Shown one piece after another: positions 18,277-26,923 of a DNA stretch of 64,000 nucleotides; positions within the stretch are counted from its first letter, which is position 1; every line of letters starts with the position of its first letter. Where the stretch lies: the NCBI GenBank assembly GCA_963748075.1, contig CAVVHQ010000023.1, forward strand, positions 1 through 64,000, in the 5' to 3' direction. Below the pieces are notes generated by a model. That model had not been told where the DNA came from, did not search any database, and saw only the letters and a list, made by a program, of their open reading frames with translations. Origin of the DNA: VRUE01 sp963748075 (GTDB taxonomy: Bacteria > Actinomycetota > Thermoleophilia > Solirubrobacterales > 70-9). Both the position numbers and the translations under genes were made by a program.

Positions 18277-19176
18277 ATGGACGCTTCCCACATCAAGGAC
18301 GTCAACGCCCGCTACCACGACGCGGCGGCCGAGGAATACGACGACAAGTGGGGGATCGACTTCGACGCCGCCGGCCAGCGGCAGGTGCGGCTGAAGCTGG
18401 CCAAGGCGCTTGGCGGGCTCGACGGCGTCCGCTTCGGCGACGGGCTGGAGATCGGCTGCGGCACCGGCTACTTCTCGCTCAACCTGCTGCAGCTCGGGCT
18501 GATCGAGCGGCTGACCGCGACCGACATCTCGCCCCGGATGCTGCGCCGCCTCTCGGCCACCGCCGAGGCGCTCGGTCTCGAGGCGGAGACGGTCGAGACC
18601 GAGGCCGAGAAGCTGCCCTTCGAGGACGAGAGCTTCGACCTCGTCTTCGGCCACGCCGTCCTCCACCACATCCCCGACCTCGGGCGGGCCTTCGCCGAGT
18701 TCCGCCGGGTCCTGCGCCCGGGCGGCGCGATCGCCTTCTGCGGCGAGCCCTCCCGCTACGGCGACCGGCTGGCGGCGGCGCCGAAGCGGATCGGGATGCT
18801 CACCGCCCCCGCCTGGCGGCGCCTCGTCCGTGCCCACCCCCGCAGCTTGCCGGATGCCGAGAAGTCGCACGGCCACGCCCTGGAGGGGGAAGTCGACGTC
18901 CACGCCTTCGCCCCCGCCGACCTGCGCCGCCTGCTGCGCGACGCCCGCTTGGAGCGGCGCCGAGTCGGCGGCGAGGAACTGCTCGCCAACGCCTGGGGCT
19001 GGGGTCTGCGCACGGTCGAGTCGACCGCCGAGCCCGAGTCGGTCTCCATCGCCTGGCGCCGCTTCGCCTTCCACAGCTACATCGCCCTCCAGAAGGTCGA
19101 CACCCGCCTGCTCGAGCCCCGCCTCCCGGCGGAGCTCTTCTACAACCTGCTGGTCTCCGGCCGCAAGCCCGCCTGA
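18277..19176 (+). CDS. class I SAM-dependent methyltransferase (Methyltransf_11)
   Basis: 299 residues from ATG 18277. Motif I is LEIGCGTGYFSLNLL, motif II ATDISPRML, motif III ETEAEKLPFEDESFDLVFGH and the following VLHHIPDLGRAFAEF, all standard for Methyltransf_11. The C-terminal 100 residues form a family-specific extension ending LLVSGRKPA. It is divergent from the Rv3030-like methyltransferase with 145 bp between, so the two may share a regulatory region. The acceptor is unknown; location next to the glucan cluster makes a sugar, lipid or small-molecule acceptor plausible. Confidence 0.9.
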   Translation: MDASHIKDVNARYHDAAAEEYDDKWGIDFDAAGQRQVRLKLAKALGGLDGVRFGDGLEIGCGTGYFSLNLLQLGLIERLTATDISPRMLRRLSATAEALGLEAETVETEAEKLPFEDESFDLVFGHAVLHHIPDLGRAFAEFRRVLRPGGAIAFCGEPSRYGDRLAAAPKRIGMLTAPAWRRLVRAHPRSLPDAEKSHGHALEGEVDVHAFAPADLRRLLRDARLERRRVGGEELLANAWGWGLRTVESTAEPESVSIAWRRFAFHSYIALQKVDTRLLEPRLPAELFYNLLVSGRKPA

Positions 19177-19194
19177 GCCGGGCCTCTGGCCGCG

Positions 19195-19290
19195 CTCCAC
19201 GAGCCGGCGCTCGGCGTGCTCCACGACCCGGCGCTCGGCGTGCTCCACGACCCGGCGCTCGGCGTGCTCCACGAGCCGGCTCCCGCCGCG
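19195..19290. repeat. 24-bp tandem repeat, four copies
   Basis: Four head-to-tail units beginning CTCCACGA(G/C)CCGGCGCT at 19195, 19219, 19243 and 19267; the middle two are identical and the last has diverged. The block starts 18 bp after the methyltransferase stop codon. The first unit and the following CTCGTGGA can also pair as a hairpin. The period is a multiple of three, but no credible gene covers it. Confidence 0.85.
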
Positions 19291-19330
19291 CTCGTGGAAG
19301 GATTTGGGGGTCTCCCCTACCCCGAATGCT

Positions 19331-20253
19331 TCATTCCTTGGCGTGGTGGGTGGCGAGGCGCTTGGAGACCGCCTTCAGCTTCCTCTTTACCTCTCGCGGC
19401 GCATGGCGGATCTGGCTTTCGGCGAAGCGCAGGGTGGTCAGGCCCGCCGCAGTGTGCGCCTGGTCGCGCCGATGATCGGTCGCCTGCTCGCCCGGCGTGC
19501 GGTGATGACGCCAACCATCCGTCTCTACGACCAGTCCGATGCGAGGCCAGTAGAAGTCCACCCGGTAGCCGGTGACCCACGCTTGCGTCTCGGGGCGGGG
19601 CAGGGCCGCAGCTCGGGCGAGCGCCAGGAACTTGCGCTCCAGGCCCGTGTCGGTGAGCGCGCCGCAGCCGAGCAGCCGGCCCATGCAGGCCTTGCCCGGC
19701 CTGGGCGGAAGCGCCTCGATCGCGGCGCGCAGCGCCTCGGGGTCGACCAGATCGAGCCGGTCCGCCTCGTTGATGGCGCGTTCCACCTGCCATTCCGGGG
19801 CACATGACGCCAGATCAACAAGCGTAGAGACGGGGTCCGTCAGAGGTATTGCGGAAACCTCGCAGCGATGCTCGGTACCCAGATCGGCCCGCCTGTGCAC
19901 TCGAATGCCCGGATGGCGGCGGACCGCCTCTCTCGGGATAACGACGTGGATCTCGTCCCCCGGGGCGGTGCGCACGAGGCCCCACAACTCCGCCGCGCTG
20001 CGATGACTCAGCAATGCCCTGGGCCCACAGCTCAGGACGGCGGCCATCCATCGTCCCTTCCGCCCCACTTCCGGCCTGCCGACACGTAGACGCCACGCCA
20101 CAGGGGGTGCAGCCGACCTCTGGAGATCCGATGCTTGATCGAGTCCGATCCCAAGCCGAGACCGAGCAACTGCGCCCTCGTCACCACTCCATGCTGCACC
20201 CTCGCCAGGTCCCAGACGCGAGCCGTGTCCCGTGGAGGATTTCGGGGGTCCAC
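19331..20253 (-). pseudogene. AbiEi-like / DUF559 endonuclease-fold protein, frameshifted
   Basis: The N-terminal part starts at GTG 20253: VWDLARVQHGVVTRAQLLGL and GRLHPLWRGVYV, the winged-helix domain of the type IV toxin-antitoxin AbiEi-like family. Near 20085 one base is missing, and the family sequence GRPEVGRKGRWMAAVLSCGP and LLSHRSAAELWGL continues in the next frame to 19331. The C-terminus has a Vsr/DUF559-like restriction-endonuclease-fold core, VDFYWPRIGLVVETDGWRHH. Such stand-alone proteins are very common in actinobacteria; their function is unknown, and defence or toxin-antitoxin roles are only presumed. A single-base lesion could also be a sequencing error. Confidence 0.8.
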
Positions 20254-20359
20254 AGTGCCCCCAAGGCTTCATCGGACCGAATTCGCCCCCATTCGACGAG
20301 GTGGCGGCAGGGAAATTGGCGCTATTTGGGCGGCTGCGCGGCGCCCGGCGAGGCTGGTG

Positions 20360-21472
20360 CTACCCGGGCGCCGCGCGACGGACCCGGTAGAGGCTGATCC
20401 GCGAGTCGAAGCCCTTCAGGTGGTGCTCACCGGCGAAGGAGTACGCGAACTTCTCCCCCGCCGCCGCTTTCCCCACGGAGTCGATCACGACGCTGCCCGG
20501 CCGGGCGATCCCGCTGAGGCGACTCGCCAGATTGACCGGGCGTCCGTAGTAGTCGCCGGCCTGGACGTGGACCGAGCCGTGGGCGATCCCGGCGCGCAGC
20601 TGCGGGAAGTCCTCGCCCTCGAGGTCGGCCGCCTCGACCATCCGCAGCGCCGCTTTGACCATCGCCGCGGCGTTGGTGGAGACCAGCATCGCCGCGTCGC
20701 CGATCAGCTTCACCAGCCGCACCGGCGGCTCGGCCACCGCGGTCGCCAGCTCGTCGAGCCGGCCGGCGATCAGCCCCAGCTCCTCAGTCGCCACCTGCTC
20801 GCCGAGCCTGGTGAAGCCGACCAGGTCGGCGAAGCAGACGGACACCTCGGAGGTCGCCCTGATCTCGCCCGCGGCGAGGTCGGCGGCGCCGACCACGTCG
20901 CGACGGACCTGCTCGAGCATGTGAGCCCGCAGCGCGTAGGCGAGGGTCGGCTCGATCAGCGGCTGCATGTATTCGGCGGCGGCGGCGAAGCGCAGCGCCA
21001 GGTCGCGCTCGCTGTCGCCGGGCCGCATCACGGTGCGGATCACCAGGTCGCGGTTGGCTTCGGCGATCCGCGCCGTGGCCATCCCGATCGTCCGCGCCAC
21101 CTGGAGGATCCCCTCCGCGGGCAGGCCGGCGTCGCGGAACGCCTTCACCCGCCGCGCCTCGTTCAGCTCGGACTCGGTCAGCGAGCGCTCGTCGGGGTCC
21201 GGGTAGGGGATGCCGAGCGCCGCCGTGGCGCGCTGCAGCAGGTCGAGCTCGACCCCGGAGATCTCGGCGATCTCGCGCGGCGTGTAGCGGGGGCCGCCGC
21301 CGGCCAGGACCCGCTCGACCGGCAGCAGGGCGAGACGGCCGGCGAGGATCGCCTCGCGCAGCTCCTCCAGCGGCACGCCTTCGCTCGCCAGGCGCTCCAG
21401 CAGCTCGCGCCGCTCCTCGCGCGCCTCGCCCTCCAGCCCGGCGAGCAGCCCCTCCGCCTCGAAGTCGATCAT
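20360..21472 (-). CDS. class III adenylate cyclase with N-terminal regulatory domain (Rv2212-like)
   Basis: 370 residues from ATG 21472. The first 180 residues begin MIDFEAEGLLAGLEGEARE and contain REIAEISGVELDLLQR, the adenylate-cyclase regulatory domain seen in mycobacterial Rv2212. The C-terminal cyclase homology domain has VSVCFADLVGFTRLGE (metal-binding Asp), KLIGDAAMLVS (second metal Asp) and DYYGRPVNLASRLSG. The product should be cAMP, made in the cytoplasm. Rv2212 is pH-responsive; the same sensing here is only possible. The gene ends 112 bp upstream of the AbiEi-like gene start and lies 76 bp downstream of gamma-glutamyltransferase. Confidence 0.9.
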   Translation of the reverse strand: MIDFEAEGLLAGLEGEAREERRELLERLASEGVPLEELREAILAGRLALLPVERVLAGGGPRYTPREIAEISGVELDLLQRATAALGIPYPDPDERSLTESELNEARRVKAFRDAGLPAEGILQVARTIGMATARIAEANRDLVIRTVMRPGDSERDLALRFAAAAEYMQPLIEPTLAYALRAHMLEQVRRDVVGAADLAAGEIRATSEVSVCFADLVGFTRLGEQVATEELGLIAGRLDELATAVAEPPVRLVKLIGDAAMLVSTNAAAMVKAALRMVEAADLEGEDFPQLRAGIAHGSVHVQAGDYYGRPVNLASRLSGIARPGSVVIDSVGKAAAGEKFAYSFAGEHHLKGFDSRISLYRVRRAAPG

Positions 21473-21548
21473 CGGCGCATTCTCGCGGACGTGCCTTCGC
21501 TGCGTGATCCATAGGGGCACCGAATCAACGGCACGTCCACCAGGCGGG

Positions 21549-23114
21549 CTATGCGGTCGCGACCGCGCCGCCTCGGCGTGGGTCGCCGCCGCCGCTCAGC
21601 CTGCCGCTGGACGGATCGCGGACGACCGCCTGCACGCCGCCGAAGAACAGGTTGAGCCGCGGCCGGCGCAGGACCGGGACGCCGCGTGCCTCGATCCGCG
21701 CCAGCGCCGCCTCGTCGATCCCCGGCTCGGCCTGGACGATGCCGGCCTCGGAGTGCAGGCGCGGCGCCCGCACCGCCTCGCCGACGCCCATCCCCTGCTC
21801 GACCGCCCGCACCACGGTCTGCACGATCGCCGAGCGGATCCGGTTTGAGCCGGCGCTGCCCAGCCCCAGCTCGATCTCGCCGTCGCGCAGCACCACGGTC
21901 GGCGCCATCATCGACGGCACCCGCCGCCCGGGGGCGATCGCGTGGAAGCCGAGCGGGTTGAGGTCCTCCTCGCCGAGCATGTTGTTGAGGATCACCCCGG
22001 TGCCGGGAACGAGCACGCCCGAGCCCGAGCCGTTCGAGCAGGTGACGCTGGCGCAGAGCCCGTTCCCGTCGAGGGCCGCGATGTGAGTAGTCGAGCCGAG
22101 CAGCTCGCCGGCCTTCAGGTCGAGCCGCACCGGGTCGAGCAGCGCCTCCTCCAGCTCCTCGCCGTAGAGGGCTTCGGCGAACTCCTCGTCGCGGGCGGCG
22201 TTGGCGGCGTCCATCGCCGCGACCAGCCGCTCGGGGTCGCTGCTCCCCCCGAGGCGCTCGAGCAGGCCGAGCGTGTGGGCGATCAGGATCCCGCCCGAGG
22301 AGGGCGGCGGGTTGGTCAGCACCTCGGTGCCGCGGAAGGGCGCCCGGATCGGCCGCCGCTCGATCGCCTCGTAGCCGGCCAGGTCGGTCGGCCCCAGGGT
22401 GCCGCCGTGCTCGCCGACGAAGCCGCTCAGCGCCGCCGCCACCTCTCCGCGGTAGAACGGCTCGGCCCCCTCGACGCCGAACCGTTCCAGCGCCCCGGCC
22501 AGCTCGGCGAAGCGGAAGACGTCGCCCCGGCCCAGCGGCCGCCCCTCCGGCGCGTACAGCTCCCGCGTCCCCGGCAGGCGCTCGTGGATCGGCCAGAGGA
22601 TCTCGAGGATGTAGGCCTGCTCGTCGTTGACCGGGGCGCCCTCGCGGGCGAGGCGGACGCCGGGCGCGGCGAGCGCGGAGAGCGAGGCCGAGCCGAACCG
22701 CCGCAACGCCAGCTCCAGTCCCGCCGCCGTCCCCGGCACGCCGCAGGAAGCCGGCCCGACGTAGAACGTCTGCACCGTCTCGGCATCGAAGTGGACGGGG
22801 ACGGGGGCGAGCTCGACCCCCCGCTCGGTTCCGTCCTTGCCGGGCGCGGACACAAAGAAGTCGATCAAGGTGGTCGCCGAATCCCCGGCGGAGGGAGCGT
22901 CGAGATCTGATTCTTCGCGACCGGAGCCGGGGTGAGGCCCTGGTGAATGAATCATCATGAACCCCCCTGCCCCGAATCCAGTCAGCGGACTCTCGACCGC
23001 AAATGACGCAAGGACCGCAGCGACGGCGGCATCTACGGCGTTGCCTCCCTGGCGCAGTACCTCGGCCCCCGCCTCGGCGGTCAGCGGATGGCCGGCGGCG
23101 ACGACCCCGCTCAT
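21549..23114 (-). CDS. gamma-glutamyltransferase family protein
   Basis: 521 residues. The N-terminus GVVAAGHPLTAEAGAEVLRQ and GGNAVDAAVAA, the self-processing Thr in LLGSTTHIAALDGNG, and the Gly-rich SCS-like SNGSGSGVLVPGTG and PSMMAPTVVL segments define the Ntn-hydrolase gamma-glutamyltranspeptidase family. The precursor cleaves itself before the Thr to make large and small subunits that transfer or hydrolyse gamma-glutamyl groups. No signal peptide is evident, suggesting a cytoplasmic member. Residues about 57-80 (after GAGGFMMIH) are a hydrophilic insertion encoded by a locally palindromic DNA stretch (22.87-22.93 kb), discussed as a finding. Confidence 0.9.
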   Translation of the reverse strand: MSGVVAAGHPLTAEAGAEVLRQGGNAVDAAVAAVLASFAVESPLTGFGAGGFMMIHSPGPHPGSGREESDLDAPSAGDSATTLIDFFVSAPGKDGTERGVELAPVPVHFDAETVQTFYVGPASCGVPGTAAGLELALRRFGSASLSALAAPGVRLAREGAPVNDEQAYILEILWPIHERLPGTRELYAPEGRPLGRGDVFRFAELAGALERFGVEGAEPFYRGEVAAALSGFVGEHGGTLGPTDLAGYEAIERRPIRAPFRGTEVLTNPPPSSGGILIAHTLGLLERLGGSSDPERLVAAMDAANAARDEEFAEALYGEELEEALLDPVRLDLKAGELLGSTTHIAALDGNGLCASVTCSNGSGSGVLVPGTGVILNNMLGEEDLNPLGFHAIAPGRRVPSMMAPTVVLRDGEIELGLGSAGSNRIRSAIVQTVVRAVEQGMGVGEAVRAPRLHSEAGIVQAEPGIDEAALARIEARGVPVLRRPRLNLFFGGVQAVVRDPSSGRLSGGGDPRRGGAVATA

Positions 23115-23130
23115 GCGGCCGAGCCCGGAG

Positions 23131-24645
23131 CTATCCGGGCAGGAACTCGGGGACGTCGAGGCTGCTCAGGTCGCCCGCCTTTTCGCTGCGCGGCGCGCGG
23201 CCGCTCTCCCTGGTGCGGCGGATCGTCGGCTCGGCGGCGCGGCGCGGCGTCGTGCGGCCGTCGAAGCGGGTGGCGACGACGGTGACCCAGATCTGGTCGC
23301 CCAGCTCCTCGTCGATGTTGGCGCCGAAGATGATGTTGGCGTCGGGGTGGGCGGCCTCGCCGACCAGCTTCGCCGCCTCGCTGACCTCGACCAGCGAGAG
23401 GTCGGCGCCGCCGGTGACCGAGAGCAGGATCGAGCGCGCCCCCTCCATCGAGGTCTCCAGCAACGGCGAGGAGATCGCTTTCTCGGCAGCCAGCAGGGCG
23501 CGGCCCTCGCCGCTGCCCATGCCGATCCCAAGCAGCGCCCGGCCGGCCTCGGACATGATCGTCCGCACGTCGGCGAAGTCGAGGTTGATCAGCGCCGGCA
23601 GCGTCACCAGGTCGGAGATGCCCTGCACGCCCTGGCGCAGCACGTCGTCGGCCACCTGGAAGGCTTCGACCATCGAGGTCTGCTGGTCGAGCACTTCGAG
23701 CAGGCGGTCGTTGGGGACGACGATCAGCGTGTCGACCTCGGCGCCGAGCTCCTCGATCCCCTTGGTCGCCTGGTTGCCGCGCCGCGAGCCCTCGAAGCTG
23801 AACGGCTTGGTGACGATGCCGACGGTCAGCGCGCCGATCTCGCGGGCGAGGCGGGCGATCACCGGGGCGGCGCCCGTGCCGGTGCCGCCGCCGGCCCCGG
23901 CGGCGACGAAGACCATGTCGGAGCCCTTCAGCAGGCGCTTGATCTTGTCCTGCTCGTCGAAGGCGGATCGGTGGCCGACCTCGGCATCGGCCCCGGCCCC
24001 CAGCCCCCGGGTTTGCTCGTCGCCGATGTGAACGGTGACGTCGGCGACGCAGAGCTGCAAGGACTGGAGGTCCGTGTTGACGGCCATGAACTCGACCCCG
24101 GACACGTTCGCGTCGACCATCCGGTTGACGGCGTTGACCCCGGCGCCCCCGACGCCGACGACCCGGATCACCGGCTGATGCGGCTCCCCGCTGCCGCGCG
24201 CCACGTACTCCGGTTCCTCCCGCCCGTAACGGGGCGTTTCGACCGGCGGCTCGCCGCGCGACTCCGGAGGCTCGGCGAAGACCCGCTTCAGCCTGTCGGG
24301 CGCGGACTCCGCGGTCTCAGCAGCTTGTCCGGAGCGAATCTGTCCCGCGGGGGTTGAGGACTCGGCTGAACCCGAGGCTTTAGACCCCTCTTCCGCGGGT
24401 GGCGCGGGAGAGGGGGTGTCCTCCCCGGCGCGGCGTCCTGTTCCTCGCCCCTTCGACTCCGCGAGCGAGGAATCCTCCTCATGCGAGGAACCCAGCGACG
24501 GGGAGGGCGCCCCCTCCCCCGCGACAGGACCCGCGGGCAGATGCTCCGATGCCTCAGGTGGATCGGCCGGGGCGTCGTCGGCGGTCGAGCGGAACAGATC
24601 GGCGAGGGGGCCCTCGCGCATGCTGGCGCGCTTACGCCGACTCAT
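23131..24645 (-). CDS. ftsZ: FtsZ with long disordered N-terminal extension
   Basis: 504 residues. The tubulin/FtsZ core starts near residue 158 (IRVVGVGGAGVNAVNRM). The GTP-binding signature AGGGTGTGAAP is at about 251-261, VNTDLQSL precedes it, and the T7 catalytic loop NLDFADVRTIM is intact, so polymerisation-coupled GTP hydrolysis is expected. The C-terminal peptide LDVPEFLPG matches the motif that binds FtsA/SepF-type partners. The first 157 residues are a low-complexity acidic extension not found in standard FtsZ. Residues 37-86 are encoded by a 150-bp palindromic element also present in the upstream parA gene. The ATG overlaps the parA end by 14 nt. It may be the main divisome FtsZ or a second paralogue; the dcw cluster is not here. 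Confidence 0.93.
   Translation of the reverse strand: MSRRKRASMREGPLADLFRSTADDAPADPPEASEHLPAGPVAGEGAPSPSLGSSHEEDSSLAESKGRGTGRRAGEDTPSPAPPAEEGSKASGSAESSTPAGQIRSGQAAETAESAPDRLKRVFAEPPESRGEPPVETPRYGREEPEYVARGSGEPHQPVIRVVGVGGAGVNAVNRMVDANVSGVEFMAVNTDLQSLQLCVADVTVHIGDEQTRGLGAGADAEVGHRSAFDEQDKIKRLLKGSDMVFVAAGAGGGTGTGAAPVIARLAREIGALTVGIVTKPFSFEGSRRGNQATKGIEELGAEVDTLIVVPNDRLLEVLDQQTSMVEAFQVADDVLRQGVQGISDLVTLPALINLDFADVRTIMSEAGRALLGIGMGSGEGRALLAAEKAISSPLLETSMEGARSILLSVTGGADLSLVEVSEAAKLVGEAAHPDANIIFGANIDEELGDQIWVTVVATRFDGRTTPRRAAEPTIRRTRESGRAPRSEKAGDLSSLDVPEFLPG
24388..24537. repeat. 150-bp palindromic element inside ftsZ
   Basis: Begins CCTCTTCCGCGGGTGGCG and ends CAGGACCCGCGGG. Its inner arms are GAGGGGGTGTCCTCCCCG near the left and a diverged CGGGGAGGGCGCCCCCTC near the right. 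It shares almost every base, over its whole length, with 25648-25797 in parA. It keeps the ftsZ frame open and supplies residues 37-86. Confidence 0.9.
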
Positions 24646-25930
24646 TCGCCAATACCTCCACAGCCAGCTCCCGGTAGTAGTTGGCGGCGCTGCTGTTCGA
24701 ATCGTACTTGAGGACGCTCGATCCTTTCACCGGCGCCTCGGCGAACTTGATCGCCTTCTTGATCCGCGACCTGAAGACGAGGTCGCCGAAGTTCTCCTCG
24801 AGGATCTCCACCGCCTCCTTGGCGTGGACCGTGCGCGAGTCGAGCATGGTCGGCAGGATGCCCTCGATCTTCACGTCCGGGTTGAGGTTCTCCTGGATCA
24901 TCCGCAGCGTGTTCTGGAGCTGGACCAGCCCGCGCATCGACAGATACTCGCACTGGACGGGGACGATCACCTTGCTCGCCGCGGTCAGCGCGTTGATCGT
25001 CAGCAGACCGAGGCTGGGCGGCGTGTCGATGCAGACGAAGTCGTAGTTGCCGGAGACCTCCTTCAGCGCTTTCTCCAGCGAGCGCTCGCGGCCGATCTTG
25101 GTGCTCATCGCGATCTCCGCCCCGGCCAGGTCGATCGAGGCGACGGCGATGTCGATCTCGCGATGCTGGATCACCTCGCTGATCGGCATGTCCTGCACGA
25201 GCACGTCGTAGAGGCTCTTTTCCACCTTGTCCGGATCGATCCCCTGGCTCATCGTCAGGTTGCCCTGCGGATCCAGGTCGACGCAGAGCACCCGGTACCC
25301 GGACTCGGCGAACGCCACGGCCAGGTTCAGCGTCGTCGTCGTCTTCGCGACCCCGCCCTTCTGGTTGGCGAACGCGATCACCTCGGCGTGCTTCACAGGA
25401 GCCTCGGGCTCAGCGCTCGTCTCGACGGCCTCATGGCGAACAGGCGTGATCAGCTCACTCGCCTTCATCCGCCCGTCGCCCTCAACGTCACCGTTTTCAG
25501 CCACAGCCGCCCCGGCGGTCGGTCCCGCCACCTCAGCTCCACCCTGCGCCATGGAAGCAGCCGAGGCGTCCGGTCCTTCGCCGTCAGCTCCACCCTGCGG
25601 CTTGGAGGTCGCCTGAGCGGCTGGCGCTTCGGCGCTGGCATCAGACGCCTCTCCCGCGGGTGGCGCGGGGGAGGGGGTGTCCTCCCCGGCGCGGCGTCCT
25701 GTTCCTCGCACCTCCGACTCGGCGAGTGAAGAATCCTCCTCAGGCGAGGAACCCAGCGACGGGGAGGACACCCCCTCGCCCGGGACAGGACCCGCGGTCG
25801 AGCCGTTGGTCCCTGACTCGTCAACTGGCCGCTCCGGCACCGCTTGCTCCATCCTCTCCAGCTCCTCGACGATCGGGTGCGGCTCTTCGGACGCGGGCGC
25901 GCGCTTGCTCTTGCGGCTGAGGAATCCCAT
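24632..25930 (-). CDS. parA: ParA/Soj-family ATPase with long N-terminal extension
   Basis: 432 residues. The ATPase domain begins around residue 183 (EVIAFANQKGG), with the deviant Walker A KGGVAKTTT at 191-199, Walker A' region CVDLDPQGNLT and Walker B VCIDTPPSLGLLT. Residues 1-180 are low-complexity, Ala/Glu/Ser-rich and probably disordered; residues 45-95 come from the 150-bp palindromic element also found in ftsZ. The N-terminus MGFLSRKSKR is short and basic. ParA proteins pattern chromosomes, plasmids or protein clusters on the nucleoid. No parB or parS is adjacent; instead its 3' end overlaps ftsZ by 14 nt, suggesting a role in placing the division ring, as MipZ does elsewhere. That role is inferred. 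Confidence 0.9.
   Translation of the reverse strand: MGFLSRKSKRAPASEEPHPIVEELERMEQAVPERPVDESGTNGSTAGPVPGEGVSSPSLGSSPEEDSSLAESEVRGTGRRAGEDTPSPAPPAGEASDASAEAPAAQATSKPQGGADGEGPDASAASMAQGGAEVAGPTAGAAVAENGDVEGDGRMKASELITPVRHEAVETSAEPEAPVKHAEVIAFANQKGGVAKTTTTLNLAVAFAESGYRVLCVDLDPQGNLTMSQGIDPDKVEKSLYDVLVQDMPISEVIQHREIDIAVASIDLAGAEIAMSTKIGRERSLEKALKEVSGNYDFVCIDTPPSLGLLTINALTAASKVIVPVQCEYLSMRGLVQLQNTLRMIQENLNPDVKIEGILPTMLDSRTVHAKEAVEILEENFGDLVFRSRIKKAIKFAEAPVKGSSVLKYDSNSSAANYYRELAVEVLANESA
25648..25797. repeat. 150-bp palindromic element inside parA
   Basis: Begins CCTCTCCCGCGGGTGGCG, ends CAGGACCCGCGG. The inner arms are a perfect 18-bp inverted repeat GAGGGGGTGTCCTCCCCG / CGGGGAGGACACCCCCTC. The bases after the right end (GTCGAGCCGTTGGTCCCTGA) resemble those after the 17.26-kb copy, so the true element may extend to about 25815. 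Confidence 0.9.
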
Positions 25931-26002
25931 AGCGCGGGTATTCGCATGACTGCCCGCTTTTCCTGCCGCCGTGCGAAATTGCTAGGAATCACCCTGGATC
26001 TC

Positions 26003-26923
26003 TTGCCCGACCTCCTAGACAAGCGGCTGGTCTTCGTGACCGGCAAGGGGGGCGTCGGCAAGACGACGGTCGCGGTCGCCCTCGGTCTGAGGGCCGCCGC
26101 GGAAGGGAAGCGAACGATCGTCTGCGAGGTCGCCTCGCAGGAGAACGCCTCACGGTTCTTCGACCACACCGAAGTCGGCTTCCACGAGGTCGAGATGGAG
26201 GAGAACCTGTGGTCGATCTCGATCGACCCCGACGAGTCGATGCGCGAGTACGTGCTGCTCCAGCTCAAGGTCCGCGCGATGCGCGACCTGCTCTTCCGCA
26301 GCCGCATCTTCACCTACCTCGCCGCCGCCACGCCCGGTCTCAAGGAGCTGGTGACGATCGGCAAGATCTGGGAGCTGGCGCAGCTCGACCGCAAGGTGAA
26401 GCGGGGGCGCAAGTACGACTTGGTGATCGTCGACGCTCCCGCCACCGGCCACGGAATCGGCTTCCTGCAGACTCCCCGCACCTTCGCCTCGATCGCCCGG
26501 GTCGGACCGGTCCACTCCCAGGCGCTGCAGCTCAACCGGCTGATCGTCGACCACGAGCACACCGGCACGGCGATCGTCGCCCTGCCCGAGGAGATGCCGG
26601 TCAACGAGTCGGCCGCCCTGGAGAGCGAGCTGCGCTCCGAGGTCGGCGTCGCGGTCGACCGCGTCTACCTCAACGCGCTCTACCCGGAGCGCTTCTCCAA
26701 CCAGGAGGCGGAGCGGCTCGCCGAGCTGGCGGCGGGCGGGGACGGCGCGGTGCGAGCAGCCGCCCGCGCGGCGGTCTCCGAGCACGGCCGCGCCCGCTCG
26801 CAGCGCGCCCAGCTCGCCCGCCTGCGCCGCCGGGTCGAGACCCCGGTGAGGACGCTGCCCTTCCTCTTCGAGCCCGAGCTGGGAGTCGAGTCGGCCCGCA
26901 AGCTGGCCGGGAGGCTGCACTGA
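26003..26923 (+). CDS. ArsA/Get3-like ATPase, first of pair (Rv3679-like)
   Basis: 306 residues from TTG 26003; an upstream ATG at 25946 and a CTG at 25994 (after AGGAA) are alternatives. The later start leaves 72 bp for the divergent parA promoter. Walker A VTGKGGVGKTT is near the N-terminus and DLVIVDAPATGHGIGFL is the Walker B/switch region. The stop overlaps the ATG of a second, different ArsA-like gene (TGATG at 26921-26925). This two-gene arrangement matches mycobacterial Rv3679-Rv3680, a heteromeric ATPase complex linked to envelope and glycerol/lipid stress phenotypes. No arsenite-binding cysteines are visible, so arsenic export is unlikely. Confidence 0.88.
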   Translation: MPDLLDKRLVFVTGKGGVGKTTVAVALGLRAAAEGKRTIVCEVASQENASRFFDHTEVGFHEVEMEENLWSISIDPDESMREYVLLQLKVRAMRDLLFRSRIFTYLAAATPGLKELVTIGKIWELAQLDRKVKRGRKYDLVIVDAPATGHGIGFLQTPRTFASIARVGPVHSQALQLNRLIVDHEHTGTAIVALPEEMPVNESAALESELRSEVGVAVDRVYLNALYPERFSNQEAERLAELAAGGDGAVRAAARAAVSEHGRARSQRAQLARLRRRVETPVRTLPFLFEPELGVESARKLAGRLH

